This document shows, piece by piece, positions 34,066 through 42,643 of a DNA stretch of 64,000 nt (positions are counted from its first letter, which is position 1; each line of letters begins with the position of its first letter). Location: assembly GCA_910577955.1 (NCBI GenBank), contig CAJTNC010000003.1:62001-126000 (forward strand), written 5' to 3'. Under the pieces are notes generated by a model. It was not told the origin of the DNA. It did no database searches and saw only the letters and a program-made list of their open reading frames with translations. Source of the stretch: an uncultured Lachnospiraceae bacterium. GTDB taxonomy: Bacteria > Bacillota > Clostridia > Lachnospirales > Lachnospiraceae. A program made the position numbers and the translations under genes.

Positions 34066-34767
34066 ATGGAATATAAAAGAATAGATGAAAATACGATACG
34101 CTGTATCGTGACGGAAGAAGATATGGAGAGCTTCGGCTTGAATCTGGACGAGTTTTTGAGCCATTCCGGACGTTCAGATGAATTTTTGCAGTACATAGTT
34201 TCGGAGGCCAGAGACGAGCTGGGATATCAGAATGACAAAGGAATTGTTTCTATGCGGCTGGAGGTATTGAGTGATAGGCGTATCTCTATTACTTTTGGAA
34301 GCGGCAATGAAAAACAGGTCCGCGAACAGGTTCTGAAATATTTGAAGGAACTGGCGGAGAGCAGGATCATGGAAGAGATCGGAAAGCTTTTTGGTGAAAA
34401 GCAGAAAACGGCCCATCCGGAGAAAACGGACCAGACGCAGCAGGCGGAAAGTCAGGCAAGACAGCAAAATAATTTAAACGAACCGTATCGTATATATTGT
34501 TTTGCATCCCTGCGGGACATCATATCTTATTGTCAGGCGGTGGGGTTAAAGCAGCCGATCAGAAGCCATTTATACAAAGAAAAGGAAAGTTATTATCTGA
34601 TTGTAGAAAGATACAGGATCTCAGAGTACCATTTTAACCTGTTGACGGCTGTTGCCTTTGATTATGGAAAGGTGGTCGCAGGGCAGGAACATTTATATGA
34701 TCATTTACAGGAACACGGTGAACTATTGATTCATTCGAGAGCGATCGGTATATTGAGAAAACTTTAA
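34066..34767 (+). CDS. mecA: Adaptor protein MecA
   Basis: A 233-residue adaptor that delivers substrates to the ClpC AAA+ protease. The N-terminal substrate-binding domain (about 1-85) begins with the typical MEYKRIDENTIRCIVTEEDM; a Gln-rich linker follows (about 110-140), and the C-terminal ClpC-binding domain covers 145-233 with FASLRDIISYCQ. I start at ATG 34066, spaced 6 bases from AGGTG; GTG 34057 and ATG 34060 are in frame but worse placed. Known targets elsewhere include ComK and Spo0A-pathway proteins, which is of interest next to the truncated Spo0A in this window. Confidence 0.93.
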   Translation: MEYKRIDENTIRCIVTEEDMESFGLNLDEFLSHSGRSDEFLQYIVSEARDELGYQNDKGIVSMRLEVLSDRRISITFGSGNEKQVREQVLKYLKELAESRIMEEIGKLFGEKQKTAHPEKTDQTQQAESQARQQNNLNEPYRIYCFASLRDIISYCQAVGLKQPIRSHLYKEKESYYLIVERYRISEYHFNLLTAVAFDYGKVVAGQEHLYDHLQEHGELLIHSRAIGILRKL

Positions 34768-34776
34768 AGAACAGGG

Positions 34777-34804
34777 AAAAGGCGAAACTGTGTTTCGCCT
34801 TTTT
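34777..34804 (+). terminator. Rho-independent terminator after mecA
   Basis: AAAAGGCGAAAC and GTTTCGCCTTTT form a 12-bp perfect stem with a TGT loop and a run of T residues. It ends the mecA transcript 10 bases after the stop codon. Confidence 0.93.
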
Positions 34805-34827
34805 CTCGATGGGAAACAGAGGTTATT

Positions 34828-35181
34828 ATGAGTAAACACAGGGAAAAATTCCAATGTCTGCAGGTGACAAAGATGATTCCGGCGTTCATTGCCGATGAGT
34901 TATCTTATGAAGATCTGGAACGGTTTATGGAACATATAGAGGAATGTGAAGCCTGCAGGGAGGAACTTTCCATACAGTTTTTGGTGGAAGTAGGGTTAAA
35001 CAGTCTGGAGGCCGGAAATACTTTTGATCTGCAGCAGGAGTTGAATGTGGCGCTGGAGGAAGTTGAAAAGAGAGTGCAGGTATATCGATTTTTCAGGCAT
35101 AGTGTGTTTGTACTTGGCTGTATCGGGATTGCTGCGGCTTTGATTGGTGTTGTTTTTCTGATATTATATTTTCTCGGATAA
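34828..35181 (+). CDS. Putative zinc-finger anti-sigma-like membrane protein
   Basis: A 117-residue protein with H36-C40-C43 in HIEECEAC, the zinc-binding pattern of ZAS/zf-HC2 anti-sigma domains, a helical linker (60-85) and one C-terminal membrane helix (about 90-115) with no outer domain. Typical partners are ECF sigma factors, but none is adjacent; the sole ECF gene in the window lies 33 kb away and has its own partner. It sits 12 bases before polA and is likely cotranscribed with it. Its role may be to recruit a cytoplasmic partner to the membrane. Confidence 0.72.
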   Translation: MSKHREKFQCLQVTKMIPAFIADELSYEDLERFMEHIEECEACREELSIQFLVEVGLNSLEAGNTFDLQQELNVALEEVEKRVQVYRFFRHSVFVLGCIGIAAALIGVVFLILYFLG

Positions 35182-35193
35182 GAGGTTATGGCG

Positions 35194-37911
35194 ATGACAA
35201 AAAAACTGGTTTTAATAGACGGACACAGTATTTTAAACAGAGCGTTTTACGGGCTGCCGGATCTGACTAACGCTGCCGGACAGCATACAGGCGGTGTATA
35301 CGGCTTTCTGACGATCATGTTTAAGGTGCTTTCGGAGGAAAATGCAGACTATCTGGCGGTGGCTTTTGATGTACATGCGCCTACCTTTCGCCATGAGATG
35401 TATGCCGATTACAAAGGGACGAGAAAGCCCATGCCGGAGGAACTCAGGCAGCAGGTGCCATTGATCAAAGAGGTGCTGCAGGCCATGGGAATTTTGACTA
35501 TTGAACAGCCGGGGTTGGAGGCGGACGATATTCTTGGGACGCTTGCGAAACGGGCGGAGCGGGACGGTATGGAGGTGGCGCTTATCTCCGGGGACAGGGA
35601 TCTGCTGCAGATCGCCAGCGAGCATATTAAGATACGGATTCCCAAGACGAAAGGCGGCCGCACGGAAGTTATAGATTACTATGCGAAAGATGTGGAGGCT
35701 GCTTATCAGGTGACGCCTTTGCAGTTTATTGAGCTAAAGGCGCTTATGGGGGATTCTGCGGATAATATACCGGGAGTGCCGAAGGTAGGGGAGAAGACTG
35801 CAAAGGATCTGATGGTGACCTACGGTTCGCTTGAAAATATTTATGCTCATCTGGAGGAGATATCCAAAAAGAGTATCCGTGAATCTCTGGCAGCCAACAG
35901 GGATCTGGCTGATTTAAGCTTAAAACTTGCCACGATCAATGTAAACGGGGATTTTCCGTTCTCTTATGAAGATGCGGCAATCGGAGATTTTTATACGGAG
36001 GAGGCCTACGAACTGTTCCAGAAACTGGCTTTCAAAAATCTCCTTGACAGGTTTGACAACGAAAAGGGAAGACGGGAGATCTGCTGGAAGGAAGTAAAAA
36101 GGGAAAAAGAACTGGTAGATTTTTTGAAAAAAGCGGAAGAGAAAAAAGAAGTCTCGCTGCTTTTTTATGTCGGAGAGAAGCAGAGGTATCAGGAGAACGA
36201 GCAGTTAAGTTTCTTTTCGGTGCAGGAAGAGGATACAAAAGATCCGCTGCTCTGTGCTGCTTTGTCAGCTCCTGACGAAGATGTGGTATTTATCAGTTTC
36301 GGGGATGCAGAAGAAAAGAAGCGTCAGGAAATAAGGCCTGCCTTTTTCTGGGAAAAGATCAAGATGCTCTGTGAAAAGGGCGTTTGCCTCACAGGTTTTC
36401 AGATGAAGGATTACTATGCTTATTTGGGGGAGGAGATCAAGACAGATAATCTTTTTGATGTATTGATCGCGGCATATCTGCTGAATCCCTTAAAGAGCGA
36501 TTATCAGATAGAGGATGTAGCGGGGGAGTATTTGGGGAAAAGTACCGCTTCCTACGGACAGCTTTTTGGCAAGAAGAAGCCGGCGGAGGTATTGTGGGAG
36601 CAGAGAGAAGAATTTGCGGGATATCTGTGCGGCTGTGCGAATATTTTATCGGAGAGCAAATCTGTTTTGGAGGAAAAATTAAAGAGGACGAGCCAGTTTT
36701 CCCTGTTTGAGGAGATAGAGATGCCTTTATCCAGAGTGCTTTATCACATGGAAAAAGAGGGTGTTTTAGTGAAGCCTCAGGAGTTGAAAGAGTATGGTGA
36801 CGCTTTGACCGGTAAGATCAAAGAACTGGAGGAATCTATCTGGAAGAAAGCGGATGTGCAGTTTAATATCAATTCCCCGAAACAGCTCGGGGAAGTGTTG
36901 TTCGGGACAATGAAACTGCCCGGTGGCAAGAAAACAAAGACGGGTTATTCTACAGCCGCGGATGTGTTGGAGAAGCTTGCGCCCGAGCATCCTATCGTCA
37001 ATGAGATATTGGAGTACCGTACGCTCACAAAATTAAAGTCCACCTATGCGGAAGGGCTGTCGGCCTGCATCGGGGAGGATAGACGGATCCACACCACCTT
37101 CAACCAGACGATCACGGCCACCGGACGGCTCAGTTCCACAGATCCGAATCTGCAGAATATACCGATGCGGATGGAACTTGGGCGGCGTATCAGAAAGGTT
37201 TTTGTGCCGAAGGAAGGGTTTGTGCTGATGGATGCGGACTACTCTCAGATCGAACTGCGGGTGTTGGCGTCCATGTCCGGGGATGAGCAGTTGATCGATG
37301 CCTACAGGCAGGAGGCGGATATCCACAGGATCACGGCGTCAAAAGTATTCCATATTCCGCAGGAGGAAGTGACGCCTCTGCAGAGACGGAATGCGAAAGC
37401 GGTAAACTTCGGTATTGTGTACGGGATCAGTTCTTTTGGACTTAGTCAGGATCTGAGTATTTCCAAGAAGGAAGCGTCGGAGTATATTGAAAAATATTTT
37501 GAGACTTACCCGGGGATCAAAGTGTTTTTGGATACCTGTGTGAAAAACGCAAAGGAAAGCGGATGTTCTGTGACCATGTTTGGCAGAAGACGCCCCATAC
37601 CGGAACTTTCTTCCGGTAATTTCATGCAGCGCTCCTTCGGGGAACGCGTGGCTATGAATGCACCGATTCAGGGGACAGCGGCGGATATTATTAAGATTGC
37701 TATGGTGCGGGTAGATCAGAGACTGCGGAAAGAGGGATTTCGCTCCAGACTGATTTTGCAGGTGCATGATGAACTGTTGGTGGAGACCGCAAAGGAGGAG
37801 ATCGAGCAGGTGCGTGAGATTCTTGGCACAGAGATGAAACAGGCGGCGGAATTGGCGGTGGAACTGGAGATCGATTTAAATACCGGGGACAACTGGTATG
37901 ACGCGCACTGA
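35194..37911 (+). CDS. polA: DNA polymerase I
   Basis: A 905-residue repair and replication polymerase. The N-terminal 5'-nuclease (about 1-290) has ADDILGTLAKRAE and SGDRDLLQI. The central domain (about 300-480) lacks the DxE motif needed for 3'-5' proofreading, although a 3'-5' fold is still recognisable, so the enzyme is probably non-proofreading, as in many Gram-positives. The polymerase domain has motif A with D682, motif B RRNAKAVNFGIVYG and motif C QVHDELLVE with D859. ATG 35194 is preferred over ATG 35188 because AGAGG is 7 bases upstream of it. The next genes up to coaE follow closely. Confidence 0.97.
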   Translation: MTKKLVLIDGHSILNRAFYGLPDLTNAAGQHTGGVYGFLTIMFKVLSEENADYLAVAFDVHAPTFRHEMYADYKGTRKPMPEELRQQVPLIKEVLQAMGILTIEQPGLEADDILGTLAKRAERDGMEVALISGDRDLLQIASEHIKIRIPKTKGGRTEVIDYYAKDVEAAYQVTPLQFIELKALMGDSADNIPGVPKVGEKTAKDLMVTYGSLENIYAHLEEISKKSIRESLAANRDLADLSLKLATINVNGDFPFSYEDAAIGDFYTEEAYELFQKLAFKNLLDRFDNEKGRREICWKEVKREKELVDFLKKAEEKKEVSLLFYVGEKQRYQENEQLSFFSVQEEDTKDPLLCAALSAPDEDVVFISFGDAEEKKRQEIRPAFFWEKIKMLCEKGVCLTGFQMKDYYAYLGEEIKTDNLFDVLIAAYLLNPLKSDYQIEDVAGEYLGKSTASYGQLFGKKKPAEVLWEQREEFAGYLCGCANILSESKSVLEEKLKRTSQFSLFEEIEMPLSRVLYHMEKEGVLVKPQELKEYGDALTGKIKELEESIWKKADVQFNINSPKQLGEVLFGTMKLPGGKKTKTGYSTAADVLEKLAPEHPIVNEILEYRTLTKLKSTYAEGLSACIGEDRRIHTTFNQTITATGRLSSTDPNLQNIPMRMELGRRIRKVFVPKEGFVLMDADYSQIELRVLASMSGDEQLIDAYRQEADIHRITASKVFHIPQEEVTPLQRRNAKAVNFGIVYGISSFGLSQDLSISKKEASEYIEKYFETYPGIKVFLDTCVKNAKESGCSVTMFGRRRPIPELSSGNFMQRSFGERVAMNAPIQGTAADIIKIAMVRVDQRLRKEGFRSRLILQVHDELLVETAKEEIEQVREILGTEMKQAAELAVELEIDLNTGDNWYDAH

Positions 37912-37925
37912 CAGGGGGACGGGCT

Positions 37926-38237
37926 TTGAGCAGTAGAGTCTATGAATTTGAATCCAAAGTATATGCGGCGGGAGAGACAGGCGGCGCGTATGTCGTTTTT
38001 CCTTATGATATCCGAAAAGAGTTTGGCAGGGGACGGGTGAAAGTACATGTCACGTTTGACGGGGAGCCCTACGATGGCAGTATTGTAAATATGGGGGTAA
38101 AAAACAGCGACGGAAGTATCTGCTATATCATAGGGATCAGAAAGGATATCCGGGCCCGAATCGGAAAACAGCCGGGAGACAGTGTTTTTGTGACTGTCAG
38201 GGAGAGAGGACAGGAGACGGAAGGGGGCGCGTCATGA
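37926..38237 (+). CDS. DUF1905 domain protein
   Basis: A 103-residue beta-barrel-like protein made almost entirely of one DUF1905 domain (YEFESKVYAA...GAYVVFPYDIRKEFGRGRVKVHVTF split over residues 5-45, then a GIRKDIRARIGKQPGD segment). Function is unknown. It uses a TTG start at 37926 with an AGGGGGAC site before it. The last four bases overlap the start of the next gene (ATGA), so the two are coupled. A second DUF1905 copy, fused to a peptidase-like domain, is at 49217. Confidence 0.85.
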   Translation: MSSRVYEFESKVYAAGETGGAYVVFPYDIRKEFGRGRVKVHVTFDGEPYDGSIVNMGVKNSDGSICYIIGIRKDIRARIGKQPGDSVFVTVRERGQETEGGAS

Positions 38238-38707
38238 GACGAAGCGACAGACAGATTACGGATTTTACCGAGATAGTTGAAGTGATAAAAAGATGCGATG
38301 TATGTCGTATCGCTCTAAACGACGACGGCTACCCGTACATCATTCCGTTAAATTTCGGTATGAGAACAGAGGGGGAGCAGATCATCCTTTATTTTCACGG
38401 AGCAGGCGAGGGCAGGAAATATGAACTGATCAGGCGGGATAACAGAGTCTCGTTTGAGATGGATTGTTCCCATAAACTGATCGTGGATAAAGAGGGATGC
38501 CGCTGCACTATGGGATATGAGAGCATTGTGGGAAAAGGCAGAATAGAGATTGTGCCGGATGCGGAGAAAAAAGAAGCGCTGCGGGCTCTGATGAGGCAGT
38601 ACCACGAGGGAGAGTTTCCTTTTCGGCAGGAGGAGGCAGACAGAACCACTGTGATGAAACTTACGGTGGAGGAAGCGACCGGAAAGGCCAACAGAAAAGA
38701 CGGATAG
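38234..38707 (+). CDS. Pyridoxamine 5'-phosphate oxidase-like flavin protein
   Basis: A 157-residue split-barrel flavin protein similar to NimA/5-nitroimidazole resistance-type and other small PNPOx-like proteins. The N-terminal CDVCRIALNDDGYPYIIPLNFG segment and the HGAGEGRKYELIRR loop are typical. These proteins bind FMN or related cofactors and usually reduce small electron-poor compounds; the substrate is not known. It is coupled to the preceding DUF1905 gene by a 4-base overlap and lies 25 bases before coaE. Confidence 0.88.
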   Translation: MRRSDRQITDFTEIVEVIKRCDVCRIALNDDGYPYIIPLNFGMRTEGEQIILYFHGAGEGRKYELIRRDNRVSFEMDCSHKLIVDKEGCRCTMGYESIVGKGRIEIVPDAEKKEALRALMRQYHEGEFPFRQEEADRTTVMKLTVEEATGKANRKDG

Positions 38708-38732
38708 AAAGCGGATTCGGGGAAGGAAAAAT

Positions 38733-39338
38733 ATGAGAGTAATCGGTGTCACCGGCGGTGTGGGAAGCGGGAAAACGGAGATTTTATCATATATCAGGGA
38801 AAACTATCCCTGTGAGATCCTTCTGGCGGATGGGCTTGCCAAGGAATTGCAGGAGCCGGGGAAGGCGTGCTATGAACCGTTGATAGAGTTGCTTGGGAAA
38901 AGCATTCTGGGGCCTGAAGGGGAGATTTTGAAAACGGCGGTGGCGGAGCGGATTTTTGGAGACAGTGAACTTTTGGAGCGGGTCAACGGGCTGATCCACC
39001 CGAGAGTGACTGCAGAAATTGTTCGGCAGATAGAGGCAGCGAAGGAAAACGGGAAAATTTCTCTTTTTTTTGTGGAAGCGGCATTGCTAATTGAGAACGG
39101 ATTCGATAAAATATGTGATGAGATGTGGTATATTTATGCGGATGAGAAAGTGCGGCGGGAGCGTCTTGCGGTTTCCAGAGGATATAACGGGGAAAAGATA
39201 ACTGCGATCATGGAAAAACAGCTTCCGGAGAGCGAGTTTCGGAAAAATTGTCAGGTGGTGATCGACAACAGCGGCGCACTCTCGGAGAGCATCAGACAGA
39301 TCGATCAGATATTGGAGGCTTATCAGTGGCAAAGGTAA
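38733..39338 (+). CDS. coaE: Dephospho-CoA kinase
   Basis: A 201-residue P-loop kinase that phosphorylates the 3'-hydroxyl of dephospho-CoA in the last step of CoA synthesis. The P-loop is GVTGGVGSGKTE at about 4-15. DGLAKELQ and GLIHPRV are further family marks. Its last 13 bases overlap the start of the FtsA-like gene. In many Firmicutes coaE follows polA, as here except for the two small genes between. Confidence 0.95.
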   Translation: MRVIGVTGGVGSGKTEILSYIRENYPCEILLADGLAKELQEPGKACYEPLIELLGKSILGPEGEILKTAVAERIFGDSELLERVNGLIHPRVTAEIVRQIEAAKENGKISLFFVEAALLIENGFDKICDEMWYIYADEKVRRERLAVSRGYNGEKITAIMEKQLPESEFRKNCQVVIDNSGALSESIRQIDQILEAYQWQR

Positions 39339-41452
39339 AAAAGATATCGGGAAAAACAGTCTTCGGACTGGACATAGGAACCAGAAGCATCGTGGGGACG
39401 GTGGGCTATAAGAAGGGCGATGAGTTTTACTGCCTTGCGCAGAGGGTCAGGGAGCATGAGACGCGTTCTATGCTGGACGGGCAGATCCATGATATCGGTC
39501 TGGTGGGAGAGACGATCGCGGAGGTCAAGGAGGAACTGGAAAAAGCGGCCGGTATGGAGCTGAAAGAAGTCTGTATTGCGGCGGCGGGACGTGTGCTGCG
39601 GACGGTCACGGTACATAGTGTGCTGGAGTTTCAGGAGAGCAGGGAAGTCACGGTGGAGGATATCTATAATCTGCGCTCCATGGCCATTGAGAAGGCTTAT
39701 GAAGAGTTTACCTCGGAAGAGGATGCAGCCATGTCTTTTTACTGTGTGGGTAATTCCGTGATCCGCTATTATATGAATAAATATCCCATCGGCAATCCGG
39801 AAGGACATAAGGCATCCAGTATCGGAGCCGATCTCATTGCTACATTTTTGCCGGAGGACGTGATCGATGGACTGTATAAGGCTGTCGAACTTGCGGGGCT
39901 GCGGGTGGCGAGTCTGACATTAGAGCCCATCGCTGCGATTCAGGTGGCGATCCCGAAAAATTACCGGATGTTAAATCTGGCGCTTGTGGATGTGGGGGCA
40001 GGTACTTCCGATATCTGTATCACGGAGGACGGCAGCATTACTGCCTATGGTATGATCCCTCTTGCGGGCGACTCTCTGACAGAAATTATTGCGAAGGAGT
40101 GTCTGGTGGATTTTGCTGGGGCGGAGGCCATTAAGAGACAGCTGGGCGAGGGTGATGAGGTCACTTATCAGGATATTATCGGACTGCCGCAGACGATGAA
40201 GAGCGCCGATATGTTAAAAATTCTGGAACCGGCGATTACAAGGTTAGCCGGAGAGGCGGCGGAGAAAATATTGGAACTCAACGGAAATAAGCCTGTCAGC
40301 GCGGTTTTTGTAGTGGGCGGCGGCGGAAAGATTCCGGGGTATACGGATAAGTTGGCGGAAAAGATCGGCATTCAGAGTCAGCGTTCTGCGCTGCGGGGCG
40401 GGGAAGTCATGGGAAATATTATTTTCTCCGAGAATGTGGAAAAGGATTCCACACTGGTGACCCCTCTTGGCATATGTCTGAATTACTATGAACAGAACAA
40501 TAATTTTATTATCGTGACGTTTAATGAGAAACGGATCAAACTGTATGACAACGATAAACTTTCCGTGGTGGATGCGGCGATGCAGGCGGATTTTTCTAAC
40601 GAACTGCTGTTTCCGCGCAGGGGAAAGGAGCTGCGGTTTACGGTCAACAGGAAGGCCCGAAGCGTAAAGGGGCAGTTGGGAGAGGCAGCGGTCATTAAGA
40701 TCGGCGGCAGGGAAGCAAATATTTATGCGCCGATCCATGAAAACGATGTGATTCGGGTAAAGGAGTCTACGGAGGGAGCACAGGGCAGTATGGTCATAAG
40801 TTCTCTGCCGGAATTTCGGGATATTATTTCCGTGCAGGTGCAGGAGAAGAGGATCGATGTGGTGAAGTACGCCCGGGTGAACGGCGTCTATCAGCTTCCG
40901 TCCTACCAGATTCAGCAGGGGGATGATATCGAAGTGTTGGATTACTGCACGGTTGCGCAGCTTTTGGAGTTTATGGATATTTTGCTGCCGGAAGATAAAG
41001 TGATTTTAGTCAATCACAAATTGGCGGACAGGGAAACGAAGGTTTATGAGAATTATCTGGTGAGTTTTGTGGACAGATCTGAACTGGAAGCGGCGGAGGC
41101 GGAAAAACTTCGGGCGAGGGAAGAAGAAAAGCGTCGGAATCTGTATGAGAGTGCAGGCGTTTTAGAGGAAGATGAGGAAGAGGAGCCTTGGGATGAGGCC
41201 GAAGACGAAGAAGAAGTCGCAGAAGAACCGGAAAAGAAAGTCATCTCCATTCCGGTGACCATAATGGTCAATGGTGGGCCTGTTGTCCTTACGGGGAAGA
41301 CGGAGTATGTCTTCGTGGACGTCTTTAATTTTATTGATTTTGATCTGTCCAGCCCGAGGGGAGCGCTTGTGACAACCATAAACGGAGAGCCGGCGAAACA
41401 TCTGCAGGCGCTGCAGGAAGGGGATGTGTTAGATATCCACTGGGAGAACTAA
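39326..41452 (+). CDS. FtsA-like actin-fold protein with extended C-terminus
   Basis: A 708-residue cytoplasmic ATPase-fold protein. The phosphate-1 loop is VFGLDIGTRSIVGTVG near residues 12-27, the phosphate-2 region is VDVGAGTSDICITEDG, and VFVVGGGGKIPGYTDKL is the adenosine site; an SHS2-type insertion occupies about 85-190. FtsA itself is about 420 residues and ends in a membrane helix. This protein instead has 300 more residues, including an acidic stretch EEDEEEEPWDEAEDEEE, and no obvious amphipathic end. It may tether an FtsZ-like or other complex. The GTG start at 39326 has GGAGG 8 bases upstream and overlaps coaE. Confidence 0.85.
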   Translation: MAKVKKISGKTVFGLDIGTRSIVGTVGYKKGDEFYCLAQRVREHETRSMLDGQIHDIGLVGETIAEVKEELEKAAGMELKEVCIAAAGRVLRTVTVHSVLEFQESREVTVEDIYNLRSMAIEKAYEEFTSEEDAAMSFYCVGNSVIRYYMNKYPIGNPEGHKASSIGADLIATFLPEDVIDGLYKAVELAGLRVASLTLEPIAAIQVAIPKNYRMLNLALVDVGAGTSDICITEDGSITAYGMIPLAGDSLTEIIAKECLVDFAGAEAIKRQLGEGDEVTYQDIIGLPQTMKSADMLKILEPAITRLAGEAAEKILELNGNKPVSAVFVVGGGGKIPGYTDKLAEKIGIQSQRSALRGGEVMGNIIFSENVEKDSTLVTPLGICLNYYEQNNNFIIVTFNEKRIKLYDNDKLSVVDAAMQADFSNELLFPRRGKELRFTVNRKARSVKGQLGEAAVIKIGGREANIYAPIHENDVIRVKESTEGAQGSMVISSLPEFRDIISVQVQEKRIDVVKYARVNGVYQLPSYQIQQGDDIEVLDYCTVAQLLEFMDILLPEDKVILVNHKLADRETKVYENYLVSFVDRSELEAAEAEKLRAREEEKRRNLYESAGVLEEDEEEEPWDEAEDEEEVAEEPEKKVISIPVTIMVNGGPVVLTGKTEYVFVDVFNFIDFDLSSPRGALVTTINGEPAKHLQALQEGDVLDIHWEN

Positions 41453-41483
41453 GGCATAATAGCGGGAAGTTTGAGGAATACGA

Positions 41484-42281
41484 ATGAGAATGTGCAGTAT
41501 TGCCAGCGGGAGCAGCGGCAATTGTATTTATGTAGGATCTGATACCACGCATCTGCTGATCGATACCGGAATCAGCGGGAAGAGAACAGAAAACGGGTTA
41601 AAAGAGTTAGAGTTGTCCATGCAGGACATCGACGGAATTTTTATCACCCATGAGCACGCAGACCATATTCAGGGGTTGGGCGTACTTTCCAGAAAATATC
41701 AGATTCCTGTCTATTGTACGGAAGGGACCAAAAGAGGGATCCTTGCAGACAGCAGGATAGGGGATGTGGATGAAAGCCTGTTTTATACGGTGAAACCGGA
41801 TCAGAAATACATCGTAAAAGATATGGCTGTCACGCCGATACGGATCAGTCATGACGCGGCGGAACCGGTTGGTTATAAGATATATTACGGAAAGCAAAAG
41901 GGCGCTGTGGTGACAGACCTCGGCGTTTACAATGAGTATATTGTGGAACATTTAAAGGGGATGGATGTTTTATTTCTGGAGGCAAACCACGACGTGAATA
42001 TGCTGCAGGTTGGGCCGTATCCCTATCCGCTCAAGCAGAGGATTCTGGGTGAGAGAGGACATTTGTCCAACGAGGCCTCGGGAAAGCTGCTTTGTCAGAT
42101 CCTGCACGATAATCTGAAAGCTATCGTGCTGTCCCATCTGAGTAAGGAAAACAATCTGCCGGAGTTGGCCTATGAGACCGTGCGGGCGGAGGTCACGATG
42201 TCGGAAGTGTCCTATAAGGGAGGGGATTTTCCGCTGTATGTGGCAAAAAGGTGCGAAGTGTCGGAAGCGATCAGTATATAG
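41484..42281 (+). CDS. MBL-fold metallo-hydrolase of the YycJ/WalJ type
   Basis: A 265-residue metallo-beta-lactamase-fold hydrolase. The start MRMCSIASGSSGN is the YycJ/WalJ hallmark, and the metal motif THEHADH is at 55-61 (H56, H58, D60, H61). B. subtilis WalJ (YycJ) belongs to the walRK operon and is linked to coordination of cell wall and DNA replication; its exact substrate is open. Here there is no walRK nearby, and the gene is 32 bases after the FtsA-like gene and 36 before the ACT gene. Confidence 0.92.
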   Translation: MRMCSIASGSSGNCIYVGSDTTHLLIDTGISGKRTENGLKELELSMQDIDGIFITHEHADHIQGLGVLSRKYQIPVYCTEGTKRGILADSRIGDVDESLFYTVKPDQKYIVKDMAVTPIRISHDAAEPVGYKIYYGKQKGAVVTDLGVYNEYIVEHLKGMDVLFLEANHDVNMLQVGPYPYPLKQRILGERGHLSNEASGKLLCQILHDNLKAIVLSHLSKENNLPELAYETVRAEVTMSEVSYKGGDFPLYVAKRCEVSEAISI

Positions 42282-42316
42282 TGAGCCGATGACAGAAAAA
42301 GAAGAGGAGAAGCATT

Positions 42317-42589
42317 ATGAAAAAAACGATTATCACAGTAGTAGGAAAAGATACGGTGGGCATTATCGCTAAGGTGTGCACTTATCTGGCGGAGAATGGG
42401 ATCAATATTCTGGACATCTCCCAGACCATCGTACAGGGATATTTTAATATGATGATGATAGTGGACACCGCAGGAGCATCCAAAAAATCCGCGGAGATTT
42501 CCGAGGAGTTAAAGTCTCTCGGCGAGGAGATCGGCGTGGTCATCAAATGCCAGAAGGAAGAGATTTTCGATATGATGCACAGGATATAA
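42317..42589 (+). CDS. ACT domain protein (UPF0237 type)
   Basis: A 90-residue single ACT domain of the GcvR-like UPF0237 group, beginning KKTIITVVGKDTVGIIAKVC. ACT domains bind amino acids and regulate partner proteins. Start has AGAGGAG upstream. It is followed after 54 bases by the UPF0210/PFL gene, and this pair is conserved in many bacteria, so the ACT protein is likely its regulator. The ligand is unknown. Confidence 0.94.
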   Translation: MKKTIITVVGKDTVGIIAKVCTYLAENGINILDISQTIVQGYFNMMMIVDTAGASKKSAEISEELKSLGEEIGVVIKCQKEEIFDMMHRI

Positions 42590-42643
42590 CGCGCATAGTG
42601 AAAAAACAAGCGGCTGTGAAGCAGGCATTTTAAGGAGAAAAAG

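Noticed and set aside
39248..39325. Extension of the FtsA-like protein upstream from ATG 39248
   Set aside because: It would overlap coaE by 91 bases and adds a non-conserved basic stretch; GTG 39326 has a well-placed GGAGG.
41053..41401. Serine-rich minus-strand frame opposite the acidic stretch of the FtsA-like gene
   Set aside because: It is the complement of the GAA/GAG-rich acidic segment and has no independent support.
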